Source: Palsa-872 sp036495195
GTDB lineage: Bacteria > Chloroflexota > Dormibacteria > Dormibacterales > Dormibacteraceae
Assembly (NCBI GenBank): GCA_036495195.1
Contig: DASXNH010000226.1
Span: 1 to 11,031 of the forward strand
DNA: 11,031 nt
Direction: 5' to 3'
The notes beneath the pieces are model-generated. The model was not told where the DNA came from. It saw only the letters and a program-made list of their open reading frames with translations, and did not search any database. A program made the position numbers and the translations under genes. The stretch's first letter is position 1. Every line of letters starts with the position of its first letter. Of the stretch, positions 1 to 6,296 are shown piece by piece.

Positions 1-7
1 TGAAGAC

Positions 8-976
8 ATGAGAGAAGTGATGAGCGAGCTCGAGCGGTGGACGCACGAGGGCGAGGACATCGCACTCGCGACCGTGGTGGAGACGTGGGGCTCGAGCCCG
101 CGTCCACTCGGATCGAAGATGGTGGTGACGCGGTCGGGCAAGATGGCGGGCTCCGTCTCGAACGGCTGCATCGAAGGCGCGGTGTTCGAAGAGGCCCAGA
201 AGGTGCTCAAGACCGGCCAGCCGAAGATCGCGGCCTTCGGCGTCGCCGACGAGGTCGCATTCGAGGTCGGCCTTGCGTGCGGCGGCCATATCGAAGTCTT
301 CGTGCAGCCGCTGACTGCGGCCCACAAACAGCTGCTCGGGATGCTCGAGAGGAACGAAGCGGCGACCCTGCGGACGAACCTGGTCACCGGCGAGGTGAGC
401 CTCCTGGCCGGCTCGCCCGTGGGGAGCGAGCTCGCGCGGCGAGAGGGCGACTGGCTCGTCGAACCGCTACGCCGACCTGCGCATCTGGTCATCGTCGGCG
501 CGATCCACATTGCGATCCCGCTTCACCGCCTGGCGAAGCTCATGGGTTATCGCGTGACAGTGGTCGACGCCCGATCGAAGTTCGCGACCAAGGAACGTTT
601 CCCCGACGCCGATGAGCTGATCGTCGCCTGGCCTGACGAGGCGTTGGCGAAGTTGAATTTCGACAGCTCGACCTATGTGGTGATCCTCACCCACGACCCG
701 AAGTTCGACTTGCCCGCCCTGCGGTCCGTGCTGGGCAAAGAGGTCGGCTACATCGGAGCGATCGGCAGCCGGAAGACCAACCAGAACCGGTTCGATGCGT
801 TGCGCGCGGAGGGCTTCACGGAGGAGCAGCTGGCGCGCGTGCACGGTCCGATCGGCCTGGACCTTGGAGGTCGTGGCGCCGAAGAGACGGCTCTAGGGAT
901 CCTCGCCGAGATCACCGCCACGCGTTTTGGCGGTACCGGGGTCTCCATGCGCGAGGCCAAGCGCTCCATCGCCTGA
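8..976 (+). CDS. xdhC: XdhC/CoxI-family molybdenum-hydroxylase maturation factor
   Basis: The 322-residue product has the two-domain layout of the XdhC/CoxI family, whose members bind sulfurated molybdenum cofactor and deliver it to xanthine dehydrogenase or CO dehydrogenase-type enzymes. The N-terminal domain shows GSSPRPLGSKM (28-38), GSVSNGCIEG (48-57) and GLACGGHIEVFV (88-99). The C-terminal Rossmann domain begins near VIVGAIHIAIPL (161-172) and continues through VVDAR (185-189), LTHDPKFD (227-234), YIGAIGSRKT (248-257) and PIGLDLGG (281-288). The second glycine of the usual GxGH nucleotide loop is Ile here (GAIH), which I believe also occurs in other members. Start: the ATG at 8 is used; an in-frame ATG at 20 is an alternative, and the upstream context is cut by the window edge. 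A TGA at 1-3 may end an upstream gene. Its last 84 nt overlap the convergent TMEM175 gene. The mobA-like gene at 2486 is its likely functional partner. Confidence 0.93.
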   Translation: MREVMSELERWTHEGEDIALATVVETWGSSPRPLGSKMVVTRSGKMAGSVSNGCIEGAVFEEAQKVLKTGQPKIAAFGVADEVAFEVGLACGGHIEVFVQPLTAAHKQLLGMLERNEAATLRTNLVTGEVSLLAGSPVGSELARREGDWLVEPLRRPAHLVIVGAIHIAIPLHRLAKLMGYRVTVVDARSKFATKERFPDADELIVAWPDEALAKLNFDSSTYVVILTHDPKFDLPALRSVLGKEVGYIGAIGSRKTNQNRFDALRAEGFTEEQLARVHGPIGLDLGGRGAEETALGILAEITATRFGGTGVSMREAKRSIA

Positions 977-1558
977 CGCCGCCGCCATGGCTCGCCTCTC
1001 CCGAGTGATGGGCAGGGCGATGTAGAAGAGAACCACGAATGCGTACAGCGTCAATGCCAGCGTGACGTTGAAGAATGCGGTGATGGTCGCCATGGGCCAC
1101 AGGCCCAGGCCGAGCGAGAAGCCGACCCAGTCGAGGGGCACCATCTTGATGCGGTAACGCCGGGCATAGAGGTTGACCATGCTGAATGCGACCGACATGG
1201 AGCTCATGGTCAATCCGTAGGCGACCGCGGCGGGAGTTTGATCGTGGCCTGCCTGCAGGTAATGTGCGAGCAGGCCAGTCGGAAAGGGGATGGCTGCGAC
1301 AGTGAGGAGCAGGAGTCCGTTCAGAAACAGGAGCACGCGATCGAACCTTCCGATCGCGTCCATGATCCCGTGGTGATTCACCCAGATCACGACGATGGTC
1401 GAGAAGCTGATGACGTAGGCCGCGTAGGACGGCCATTCCTGCAGCAGCGCGGTACCCAGGCCGCGGCTCACCTTGGGGTCGACGAGGTTGAACACGAGCA
1501 CAGTGGCCGCCACCGCGAAGACCCCATCGCTGAACGCCTCAGCCCGGGACTTTTTCAC
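893..1558 (-). CDS. TMEM175-family (DUF1211) putative potassium channel
   Basis: The 221-residue hydrophobic protein starts at a GTG and carries the family signature RAEAFSDG at residues 5-12, at the head of the first membrane helix, then a Pro-containing exit (NLVDP). Further membrane segments lie around 45-60, 75-98 (including NGLLLLTVAAIPFPTG), 112-130, 145-165 and 165-185, which gives about six helices. Bacterial TMEM175 proteins are tetrameric cation channels that lack the classical TVGYG selectivity filter, and none is seen here. The last 32 residues or so, after ITRERR, are low-complexity and are read antisense to the 3' end of xdhC; they are probably a non-conserved tail. The gene lies 42 nt downstream of nfo on the same strand and may be co-transcribed with it. 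The physiological role cannot be deduced from context. Confidence 0.85.
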   Translation of the reverse strand: MKKSRAEAFSDGVFAVAATVLVFNLVDPKVSRGLGTALLQEWPSYAAYVISFSTIVVIWVNHHGIMDAIGRFDRVLLFLNGLLLLTVAAIPFPTGLLAHYLQAGHDQTPAAVAYGLTMSSMSVAFSMVNLYARRYRIKMVPLDWVGFSLGLGLWPMATITAFFNVTLALTLYAFVVLFYIALPITRERRAMAAASGDGALGLAHGDPGTAKTRGGDLGEDP

Positions 1559-1600
1559 GCCGACAACGATAGGGCCAGCGGCGTCGGTTTCAGGATGCGC

Positions 1601-2446
1601 CTAGTCGCGAGCCAGGCGACGCAGCACCTCCACCTGGGTGGCGTCCGGCCCACCGCCGGCTCCAGGCACCTCGAGGATGAAAGGCAGCTTGGCCAGGCGA
1701 GGTTCGTGCAGGAGCGCGCGGAAGCCCTCCTCACCGATCTCTCCCTCGCCGACGTTGGCATGTCGATCGCGATTGGAACCGAGCCCTGTCACAGAATCGT
1801 TGCAGTGGATCACCTCGACGTGCTTGATCCCGACGACTCGATCGAGCTCGTCCAGGGTTTTCGAGACGTCTGAGGCAGTTCGCTCGTCATAGCCGGAAGC
1901 GAAGGCATGGCAGGTGTCGAAGCAGACCGCGGCCCGGGGATCGTCAAGCGCGGTCAGCATCTCAGCGATTTCTTCAAATCGTGCTCCGACGCAACCGCCG
2001 AGACCGGCATTGTTCTCGATGAGCAGGCGCGCCTTCGTCGGGTCGGCTCTTTCCAACACACTCTTCAGGTGCCCGATGATGTTGGGCAACCGCGCCTCGA
2101 ACCCGGCCCCTTTGTGCGACCCGGTGTGAAAGATCACGCCGTCGATCCCGAGATCGTCGGCCGCCTTCAGGTAGCCGGCAAGAGTGCTTTCAGATCGCTG
2201 CCGCATCGCCGTGTCGTCGCCGGCGAGGTTGATCAGGTAGACGGCGTGAAAGTAGAACGGAGGATTCCCATGCTTCGCCGCCGCGTCCTTGAACGTCGAG
2301 ATGCGGACTTCGTCGAGCTTGGGCGAGCCCCAAAATCCAGGGGGCGTGGGGTGGACCTGGATCGCTTCGGCGCCCATGGCGGCGGCGCGCTCGAAGGCCA
2401 GGTGGAGGCCACCGGACGAATCGACGTGGGCACCAAGAAGGGGCAC
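1601..2446 (-). CDS. nfo: Endonuclease IV (deoxyribonuclease IV, AP endonuclease)
   Basis: This is a 281-residue TIM-barrel AP endonuclease of the Nfo family, which cleaves DNA 5' of abasic sites in base-excision repair using three metal ions. It opens with GAHVDSSGG (5-13). All nine expected metal ligands are present: His67 (FYFHAVY), His107 (FHTGSH), Glu144 (LIENNAG), Asp177 and His180 (CFDTCH), His214 (VIHCNDS), Asp227 and His229 (NRDRH) and Glu259 (ILEVPG). Length and motif order match the family, so it should be active. The start is a GTG at 2446, immediately before the conserved GAHV motif. No good Shine-Dalgarno sequence precedes it, but a TAGTCT hexamer lies exactly 6 nt upstream, so the mRNA may be leaderless. 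It is divergent from the mobA-like gene across only 39 nt and lies upstream of the TMEM175 gene. Confidence 0.96.
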   Translation of the reverse strand: MPLLGAHVDSSGGLHLAFERAAAMGAEAIQVHPTPPGFWGSPKLDEVRISTFKDAAAKHGNPPFYFHAVYLINLAGDDTAMRQRSESTLAGYLKAADDLGIDGVIFHTGSHKGAGFEARLPNIIGHLKSVLERADPTKARLLIENNAGLGGCVGARFEEIAEMLTALDDPRAAVCFDTCHAFASGYDERTASDVSKTLDELDRVVGIKHVEVIHCNDSVTGLGSNRDRHANVGEGEIGEEGFRALLHEPRLAKLPFILEVPGAGGGPDATQVEVLRRLARD

Positions 2447-2452
2447 ACCTAA

Positions 2453-2458
2453 AGACTA
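2453..2458 (-). promoter_or_regulatory. Candidate -10 box for nfo (leaderless spacing)
   Basis: Read on the minus strand, TAGTCT ends 6 nt before the GTG start of nfo. A -10 element at this place would start transcription at or next to the start codon. No clear -35 hexamer is visible 16-19 nt further upstream. The whole divergent gap to the mobA-like gene (2447-2485) is only 39 nt, so any -35 must lie in or next to the other gene's start. Confidence 0.35.
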
Positions 2459-2485
2459 ACCGGCGCTCTCTGGCATGCTGGACAG

Positions 2486-3460
2486 GTGACCGTCTTCGTC
2501 ATGAGCGACCTCGAGCTGCCGATTCGTGGACGGACCTATCGAGAACCCGAGGGTCCTCACAGCGTGGTCGTCCGGGGTCGGGACATCGAATCCGCCCTGG
2601 AGCATGTGGCGTCCCGCGAAGACTGCCGGTCCCTTGCCGTGATCAGCCTCCCGGCCACCGTTCCCGACCTCTCCGCCCTCGCGGGCCGCCGCCTGCTCCT
2701 CGTCGATGGTGACAACAGCCGCCTGCGCGACTTCGCCGAGCTCGCGCTCCGGGCGGATGTCGAGGTGGAGTGGATAAGGTCTGCCCGGCCTCCGTTCGAG
2801 CGCCTTGCGGCGGCGCTGCTCCCGATCGGCGCGATTGTCCTCGCGGCCGGTTCCAGCTCACGGATGAGCGGCTCCCAGAAGCTGCTCCTGGAATTCGACG
2901 GCAGGCCGATGGTGAGGCACGCGATCGAGTCCGCCTCCGATGGCGGATGCCAGCAGCTGGTGGTCGTGTATTCCTCGCCTGAGGTCAAGGCCGCGGTCGG
3001 GGACTCGGCGGAGCTGGTCCACAATGCCGACGCACATACGGGCATGGCGTCATCGCTGAAGGTTGGGCTGCGCGCGCTCAGGCCGGAGATCGAAGCGGCT
3101 GCCGTCCTGCTCGGGGACCAGCCGCTCGTAGGCTCGCGGACAGTGTCCGCACTGCTGCGTGCATGGCGTCGTGAAGGTTCACGTCCTGCAGTCGCCGTCG
3201 CCAAGAAACGCACCCCGGACGAGAGCCCTCCAGGGAGTCGCCCCACGCAATGGGCCCCGCCGGTCGTGCTGGCACGCGAGCTGTGGGCCGACCTCAACGC
3301 TCTGCAGGGCGACGCCGGCGCGAGGCAAATCCTGGATGGGCACCCCGAGCTTCTTGACACCGTGCCCGCCCCAGGCCGCCCCGACGACATCGACACGCCG
3401 GAGGACTACGCCAAGATCCTCAGCCTCTTTCCACGGCGAAAATCGCGGAAGCGGGCGTAG
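2486..3460 (+). CDS. MobA/MocA-like molybdenum cofactor nucleotidyltransferase with N-terminal extension
   Basis: Residues from about 114 to 312 form a MobA-like NTP-transferase domain of the MocA type. It has the nucleotide loop LAAGSSSRM (119-127), Lys132 in QKLLLEFDGRP, Asn180 followed by GMASSLKVGL (186-195), the metal-binding GDQP (210-213), LQGDAGAR (273-280) and DIDTPEDY (301-308). Such enzymes add CMP or GMP to molybdopterin; together with xdhC, the likely product is the cytosine dinucleotide form used by molybdenum hydroxylases. The specificity is inferred, not shown. Residues 1-112 precede the normal family start and resemble no domain I can name; they look alpha/beta, with strands near AVISLP (51-56) and RRLLLVDG (68-75). 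The start is GTG 2486; an ATG at 2501 is possible. It lies 73 nt before menB. Confidence 0.85.
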   Translation: MTVFVMSDLELPIRGRTYREPEGPHSVVVRGRDIESALEHVASREDCRSLAVISLPATVPDLSALAGRRLLLVDGDNSRLRDFAELALRADVEVEWIRSARPPFERLAAALLPIGAIVLAAGSSSRMSGSQKLLLEFDGRPMVRHAIESASDGGCQQLVVVYSSPEVKAAVGDSAELVHNADAHTGMASSLKVGLRALRPEIEAAAVLLGDQPLVGSRTVSALLRAWRREGSRPAVAVAKKRTPDESPPGSRPTQWAPPVVLARELWADLNALQGDAGARQILDGHPELLDTVPAPGRPDDIDTPEDYAKILSLFPRRKSRKRA

Positions 3461-3522
3461 TCCCGGCGCGGGTCGGCAATCCGGTCGCCAGAGGGATCAG
3501 AATAGTGCTAGTGATCGCTCTC

Positions 3523-3526
3523 GGAG
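3523..3526 (+). promoter_or_regulatory. Ribosome binding site that fixes the menB TTG start
   Basis: GGAG stands 7 nt before TTG 3534. That TTG is the only start-type codon in the menB frame between the stop of the upstream gene (3460) and the conserved MenB sequence, so this site decides the start. The gap 3461-3533 shows no convincing promoter, so read-through from the upstream gene is possible. Confidence 0.65.
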
Positions 3527-3533
3527 TGTCAGC

Positions 3534-4385
3534 TTGAAGGATCAGCGGCCACGCAAGGCCCGTGCCAAGCCAGCCGGCTGGCGGCGTTCGGGACGTTACA
3601 CGGACGTCATCTATCAGACCTGGGACGGCATCGCCAAAATCACCATCAATCGCCCTGAGGTCCGCAACGCGTTCAGGCCGACGACGGTATTCGAGCTGTC
3701 GCGCGCATTCGAGGCCGCTCGAGACGACCCGAAGATCGGAGTCGTCATCCTCACAGGCGCCGGCACCGAAGCGTTCTGCTCCGGCGGCGACCAGCGGATC
3801 CGTGGTGACGATGGCTACATCGATCCCAAGGGCACCGGCCGCCTCAACGTGCTCGATCTCCAGGTGCAGATTCGCCGCTTGCCGAAACCGGTGATCGCGA
3901 TGGTCGCCGGCTACGCGATCGGCGGAGGGCACGTTCTGCACGTCGTTTGCGACCTGACCATCGCGGCTGACAACGCGCGCTTCGGGCAGACCGGACCCCG
4001 CGTGGGCAGCTTCGATGGAGGCTATGGAGCCGGGCTGCTCGCGAGGATCGTCGGCCAGAAGAAAGCGCGCGAGATCTGGTTCCTCTGCGACCAGTACGAC
4101 GCGCAGCAGGCGCTCGACATGGGCCTCGTCAACAAGGTGGTGCCGCTGGCCGACCTGGAGGGGGAGACGGTCAGGTGGTGCCGGAGGATGCTGGAGCTCA
4201 GCCCGCTCGCGCTGCGCATGCTGAAGGCGGGGCTCAACGCGGCTGACGATGGCCTGGCTGGAATCCAGCAGCTCGCCGGCGACGCGACGCTCCTCTATTA
4301 CATGAGCGAGGAGGCGCAGGAGGGTCGGGACGCGTACGTGCAAAAGCGCAAGCCCGATTTCTCGAAATTTCCAAAGCGGCCATGA
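3534..4385 (+). CDS. menB: 1,4-dihydroxy-2-naphthoyl-CoA synthase
   Basis: This 283-residue crotonase-fold enzyme closes the second ring of the naphthoquinone by converting o-succinylbenzoyl-CoA to DHNA-CoA. Identity is clear from the near-consensus core: RYTDVIYQ (21-28), INRPEVRNAFRP (38-49), FCSGGDQ (81-87), AMVAGYAIGGGHVLH (122-136), FGQTGPRVGSFDGGYG (150-165) and GDATLLYY (249-256). Asp161 in GSFD and a Tyr at 255/256 match the known catalytic residues. Gln152, Gly154 and Trp182 match the bicarbonate-binding set of E. coli-type MenB, rather than the type with an acidic residue at the Gly154 position. The start is TTG 3534, preceded by GGAG; the frame is open further upstream, but that part is antiphase to the mobA-like gene. 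The stop overlaps the menA start (ATGA), so translation is probably coupled. Confidence 0.97.
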   Translation: MKDQRPRKARAKPAGWRRSGRYTDVIYQTWDGIAKITINRPEVRNAFRPTTVFELSRAFEAARDDPKIGVVILTGAGTEAFCSGGDQRIRGDDGYIDPKGTGRLNVLDLQVQIRRLPKPVIAMVAGYAIGGGHVLHVVCDLTIAADNARFGQTGPRVGSFDGGYGAGLLARIVGQKKAREIWFLCDQYDAQQALDMGLVNKVVPLADLEGETVRWCRRMLELSPLALRMLKAGLNAADDGLAGIQQLAGDATLLYYMSEEAQEGRDAYVQKRKPDFSKFPKRP

Positions 4386-5284
4386 CGGTGGCGGCTGCCA
4401 TTCCGACCCCGGCGCGAGTGTGGTGGCTTGCCTTGCGGCCGGCGACGCTGGCGGCGGCTGTCGCGCCGGTGCTCGCCGGTTCAGCCGTTGCGGTGCACGA
4501 AAGCGGGGCTCGCCCCTGGGCCGGCTTCGCGGCGCTCCTGATCGCGCTCGCATTGCAGATTGGCGTCAACCTGGCGAACGATTACTCGGACTTCGTTCGC
4601 GGCGCTGACACGCCGCAGCGAATTGGACCGCTGCGAGCCTCGGCATCGGGAATCGTCGCGCCCGAGCGCGTGAAGTGGGCCGCGATCGCTGCCTTTGCCG
4701 TCGCCGGCATCGTCGGACTCGCTCTGAGCATCGCCATCGACTGGCGCCTGCTCATCGTCGGGGCGGCATGCCTGCTGGCCGCATGGCTGTATACGGGCGG
4801 ACCAAGGCCATATGGATACCTTGGGCTCGGCGAGCTGTTCGTCTTCATCTTCTTCGGCCTGGTGGCCACGATGGGCACGGTTTACGTGCAGGAGCTGCGA
4901 GTGACGCCGCTTGCGGTTCTGGCCGGCTGCGGCATCGGCTCTCTCGCGACCGCAATCCTGGTCCTCAACAACATTCGCGACATCGAGACCGATGCGGCGG
5001 CCGGCAAGCGTACGCTCGCGACGCGAATCGGCCGTGGACCGACGCTGGTCCTCCTGCTGGTGCTCGTGTGTGCTGCCTTCGCCGTCCCGATCGTCATGCT
5101 GGCCACACGATTGGCCGGCGTCACGATCATGGCCGTGCATTTCGCCATTCCGATCGCGGCCGTGCCTGTGCGCACCGCCTTCGCCACCAGAAACGGCCCC
5201 GAGCTGGTCGGAGCGTTGAAGCGTATGGCCGGCGCCGAGCTCGCGTACGCACTTCTCATGACCCTTGGCCTGCTGCTCTCATGA
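4382..5284 (+). CDS. menA: 1,4-dihydroxy-2-naphthoate polyprenyltransferase
   Basis: The 300-residue integral membrane protein of the UbiA superfamily attaches the isoprenoid tail to DHNA, giving demethylmenaquinone. It has about eight or nine hydrophobic segments and the two Asp-rich motifs that bind the prenyl diphosphate through magnesium: NDYSD (66-70), followed by FVRGAD, and NIRDIETD (197-204), followed by AAAGKRTLATRIG. The N-terminal WWLALRPATLAAAVAPVLAG (14-33) is typical of MenA, as is a MenA-type length of about 300. The ATG at 4382 overlaps the menB stop by 4 nt. The stop overlaps by 4 nt with the ATG of the following small frame at 5281, so menB, menA and the remnant would form one coupled transcript. 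Confidence 0.95.
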   Translation: MTVAAAIPTPARVWWLALRPATLAAAVAPVLAGSAVAVHESGARPWAGFAALLIALALQIGVNLANDYSDFVRGADTPQRIGPLRASASGIVAPERVKWAAIAAFAVAGIVGLALSIAIDWRLLIVGAACLLAAWLYTGGPRPYGYLGLGELFVFIFFGLVATMGTVYVQELRVTPLAVLAGCGIGSLATAILVLNNIRDIETDAAAGKRTLATRIGRGPTLVLLLVLVCAAFAVPIVMLATRLAGVTIMAVHFAIPIAAVPVRTAFATRNGPELVGALKRMAGAELAYALLMTLGLLLS

Positions 5285-5499
5285 GGGCCTACATCACCGC
5301 CCGAAACCCGGCCGATGTCGCGCGCGACGTGGACGGTTGGTGCCAGCGGGGATGCCGGTCGTTCGTGCTCCGAAGGATCGGCGGCGGCGGACTTGTCGAT
5401 CAGGAGCGAGTGGGCGCCGCTCGCTACGCCGCGGGCCTTCAGGCCGACGTCGAGCTCGAAGGCGACGCCTCGGACCTGTCCGACGCTGCCTCCAGATGA
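5281..5499 (+). pseudogene. Fragment of an enolase-superfamily protein, probably menC remnant
   Basis: A 72-codon frame begins with ATG in the ATGA overlap at the menA stop and ends at TGA 5499. The product matches only the first barrel strands of MenC/muconate-lactonizing enzymes: a 'NPADVARDVDGW' helix, GCRSFVLRR where the family has its KxK catalytic lysines, then DQERVGAARYAAG (the usual 'D..RV.avReavG') and a degraded form of the 'lDaN' metal strand (VELEGD). Both lysines of KxK are replaced (Val and Arg), and the N-terminal capping domain and most of the barrel are missing: a MenC is over 300 residues. Codon use remains GC3-rich, like its neighbours. The last 61 nt overlap the 3' end of menH on the other strand. 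A deletion between menA and menH would explain this. It could instead be a short unrelated protein; the homology is judged by eye. Confidence 0.5.
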
Positions 5500-6284
5500 G
5501 CCAGAAGCAGTCGCGAGAACGCTTCGGGCCGCTCCTGATGAACTGTGTGGCCCGCTCGCTGGACGATCACGACGCGGCCGTCCGGAACCGATGCCGCAAG
5601 GCGGCGCGCCGACGCGGCGTAGCCGTGGTCCAGCTGGCCGGCGACGAACGTGCAGGGGATCCTGACACGGTTGAGCTCGTTCCAGACCGGCCGCATCGCG
5701 CCCGCGCCCATGCCGCGCAGCGATTCCGCCAGGTCCTCGATGTGATTCTCCATGCGGGCCGCTCGCACCTCGGCGGCGAACGACGGGCCGCGCCGCTCCA
5801 AACCCTCGAACAGGGGCAGGCGGCTCCAGTAATCGACGAAAGCCTCGAGCCCCTCACGCTCGATTCGCTGCGCCAGCTCCCCGTCGCCCCGCCGCCTGCC
5901 TTCGCGCGCTTCCTCGTCGAGGCCGGCATGAGCGCCGATGGTGAGCAGCGACAGGAGCCGCTCCGGCCTTGTCGCCGCCACGTGGAGCGCCAGCCGGCCG
6001 CCCATCGAGTAGCCGACCAGATGGGTCTGGGCGATCCCGAGGCTGGTCCACAGCATCTCGAGGTCGGCGGTGCAGGCCTCCATCGTGTACGGGGCACCAG
6101 GCCTGACGCGGGTGTTGCCGTGGCCGCGAAGGTCGGGCAAGATCCACTTCCAGCCGGCGGGCATCAGGGAGACGATCTCCTTCCAGCTGCGGCTGCTCTG
6201 GGTGAACCCGTGGAGGAGCGTGACCGGCGAACCTTCGCCGATCACCTCATAGTTGAACCGGACGTCATCCCCCTCGAGAATCAC
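5439..6284 (-). CDS. menH: 2-succinyl-6-hydroxy-2,4-cyclohexadiene-1-carboxylate synthase
   Basis: This 281-residue alpha/beta hydrolase removes pyruvate from SEPHCHC to form SHCHC, the step after MenD. Diagnostic features are LHGFTQSSRSW (24-34), DLRGHG (51-56), the MenH-type nucleophile elbow GYSMGGRLALH (91-101) with Ser93, AGQLD with Asp219, and GHTVHQERP (245-253) with His246, which gives a complete Ser-Asp-His triad. The Arg after the elbow (GGR) separates MenH from most other hydrolases. The start is GTG 6284. The last 15-20 residues (after LLLAHLEA) are Ser/Ala/Pro-rich and are read antisense to the menC-like remnant, so the original stop may have been lost. The gene is divergent from menD with 11 nt between the start codons. 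Confidence 0.93.
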   Translation of the reverse strand: MILEGDDVRFNYEVIGEGSPVTLLHGFTQSSRSWKEIVSLMPAGWKWILPDLRGHGNTRVRPGAPYTMEACTADLEMLWTSLGIAQTHLVGYSMGGRLALHVAATRPERLLSLLTIGAHAGLDEEAREGRRRGDGELAQRIEREGLEAFVDYWSRLPLFEGLERRGPSFAAEVRAARMENHIEDLAESLRGMGAGAMRPVWNELNRVRIPCTFVAGQLDHGYAASARRLAASVPDGRVVIVQRAGHTVHQERPEAFSRLLLAHLEAASDRSEASPSSSTSA

Positions 6285-6290
6285 AAATAG

Positions 6291-6296
6291 ATCCTA
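6291..6296 (-). promoter_or_regulatory. TAGGAT box upstream of menH: -10 element or Shine-Dalgarno
   Basis: On the minus strand, TAGGAT lies exactly 6 nt before the menH GTG. It can be read as a -10 box of a leaderless transcript (the same spacing as at nfo and at the right-edge gene) or as an AGGA ribosome site 7 nt from the start. The hexamer includes the complement of the first base of the menD ATG (6296). No good -35 is seen inside menD. Confidence 0.35.

Noticed and set aside
1907..2452. Long + strand open frame opposite nfo
   Set aside because: It is antisense to a protein with all nine metal ligands of endonuclease IV; its translation is Arg/Gly-rich with no recognisable motif, as expected for a GC-rich shadow frame.
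3159..3533. Upstream start for menB inside the mobA-like gene
   Set aside because: The frame is open back to 3159, but that part is antiphase to a conserved protein, and GGAG before TTG 3534 gives a good start just before the conserved domain.
3420..4553. Long minus-strand open frame across menB
   Set aside because: It is antisense to the unmistakable MenB sequence and has no domain features; long spurious frames are common at this base composition.
4675..5280. Upstream extension of the menC-like frame into menA
   Set aside because: The frame is open, but the sequence before 5281 is out-of-phase menA and shows no enolase-superfamily capping domain; only the part from 5281 resembles a family.
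5500..5700. A frameshift that would restore the rest of menC after 5499
   Set aside because: No + strand frame downstream shows the remaining barrel motifs; the region is coding for menH on the minus strand. A simple frameshift or sequencing error does not explain the truncation.
5265..6290. 341-codon + strand frame across menH
   Set aside because: It is the shadow of menH, which has a complete catalytic triad on the other strand. It is in a different frame from the menC-like fragment.
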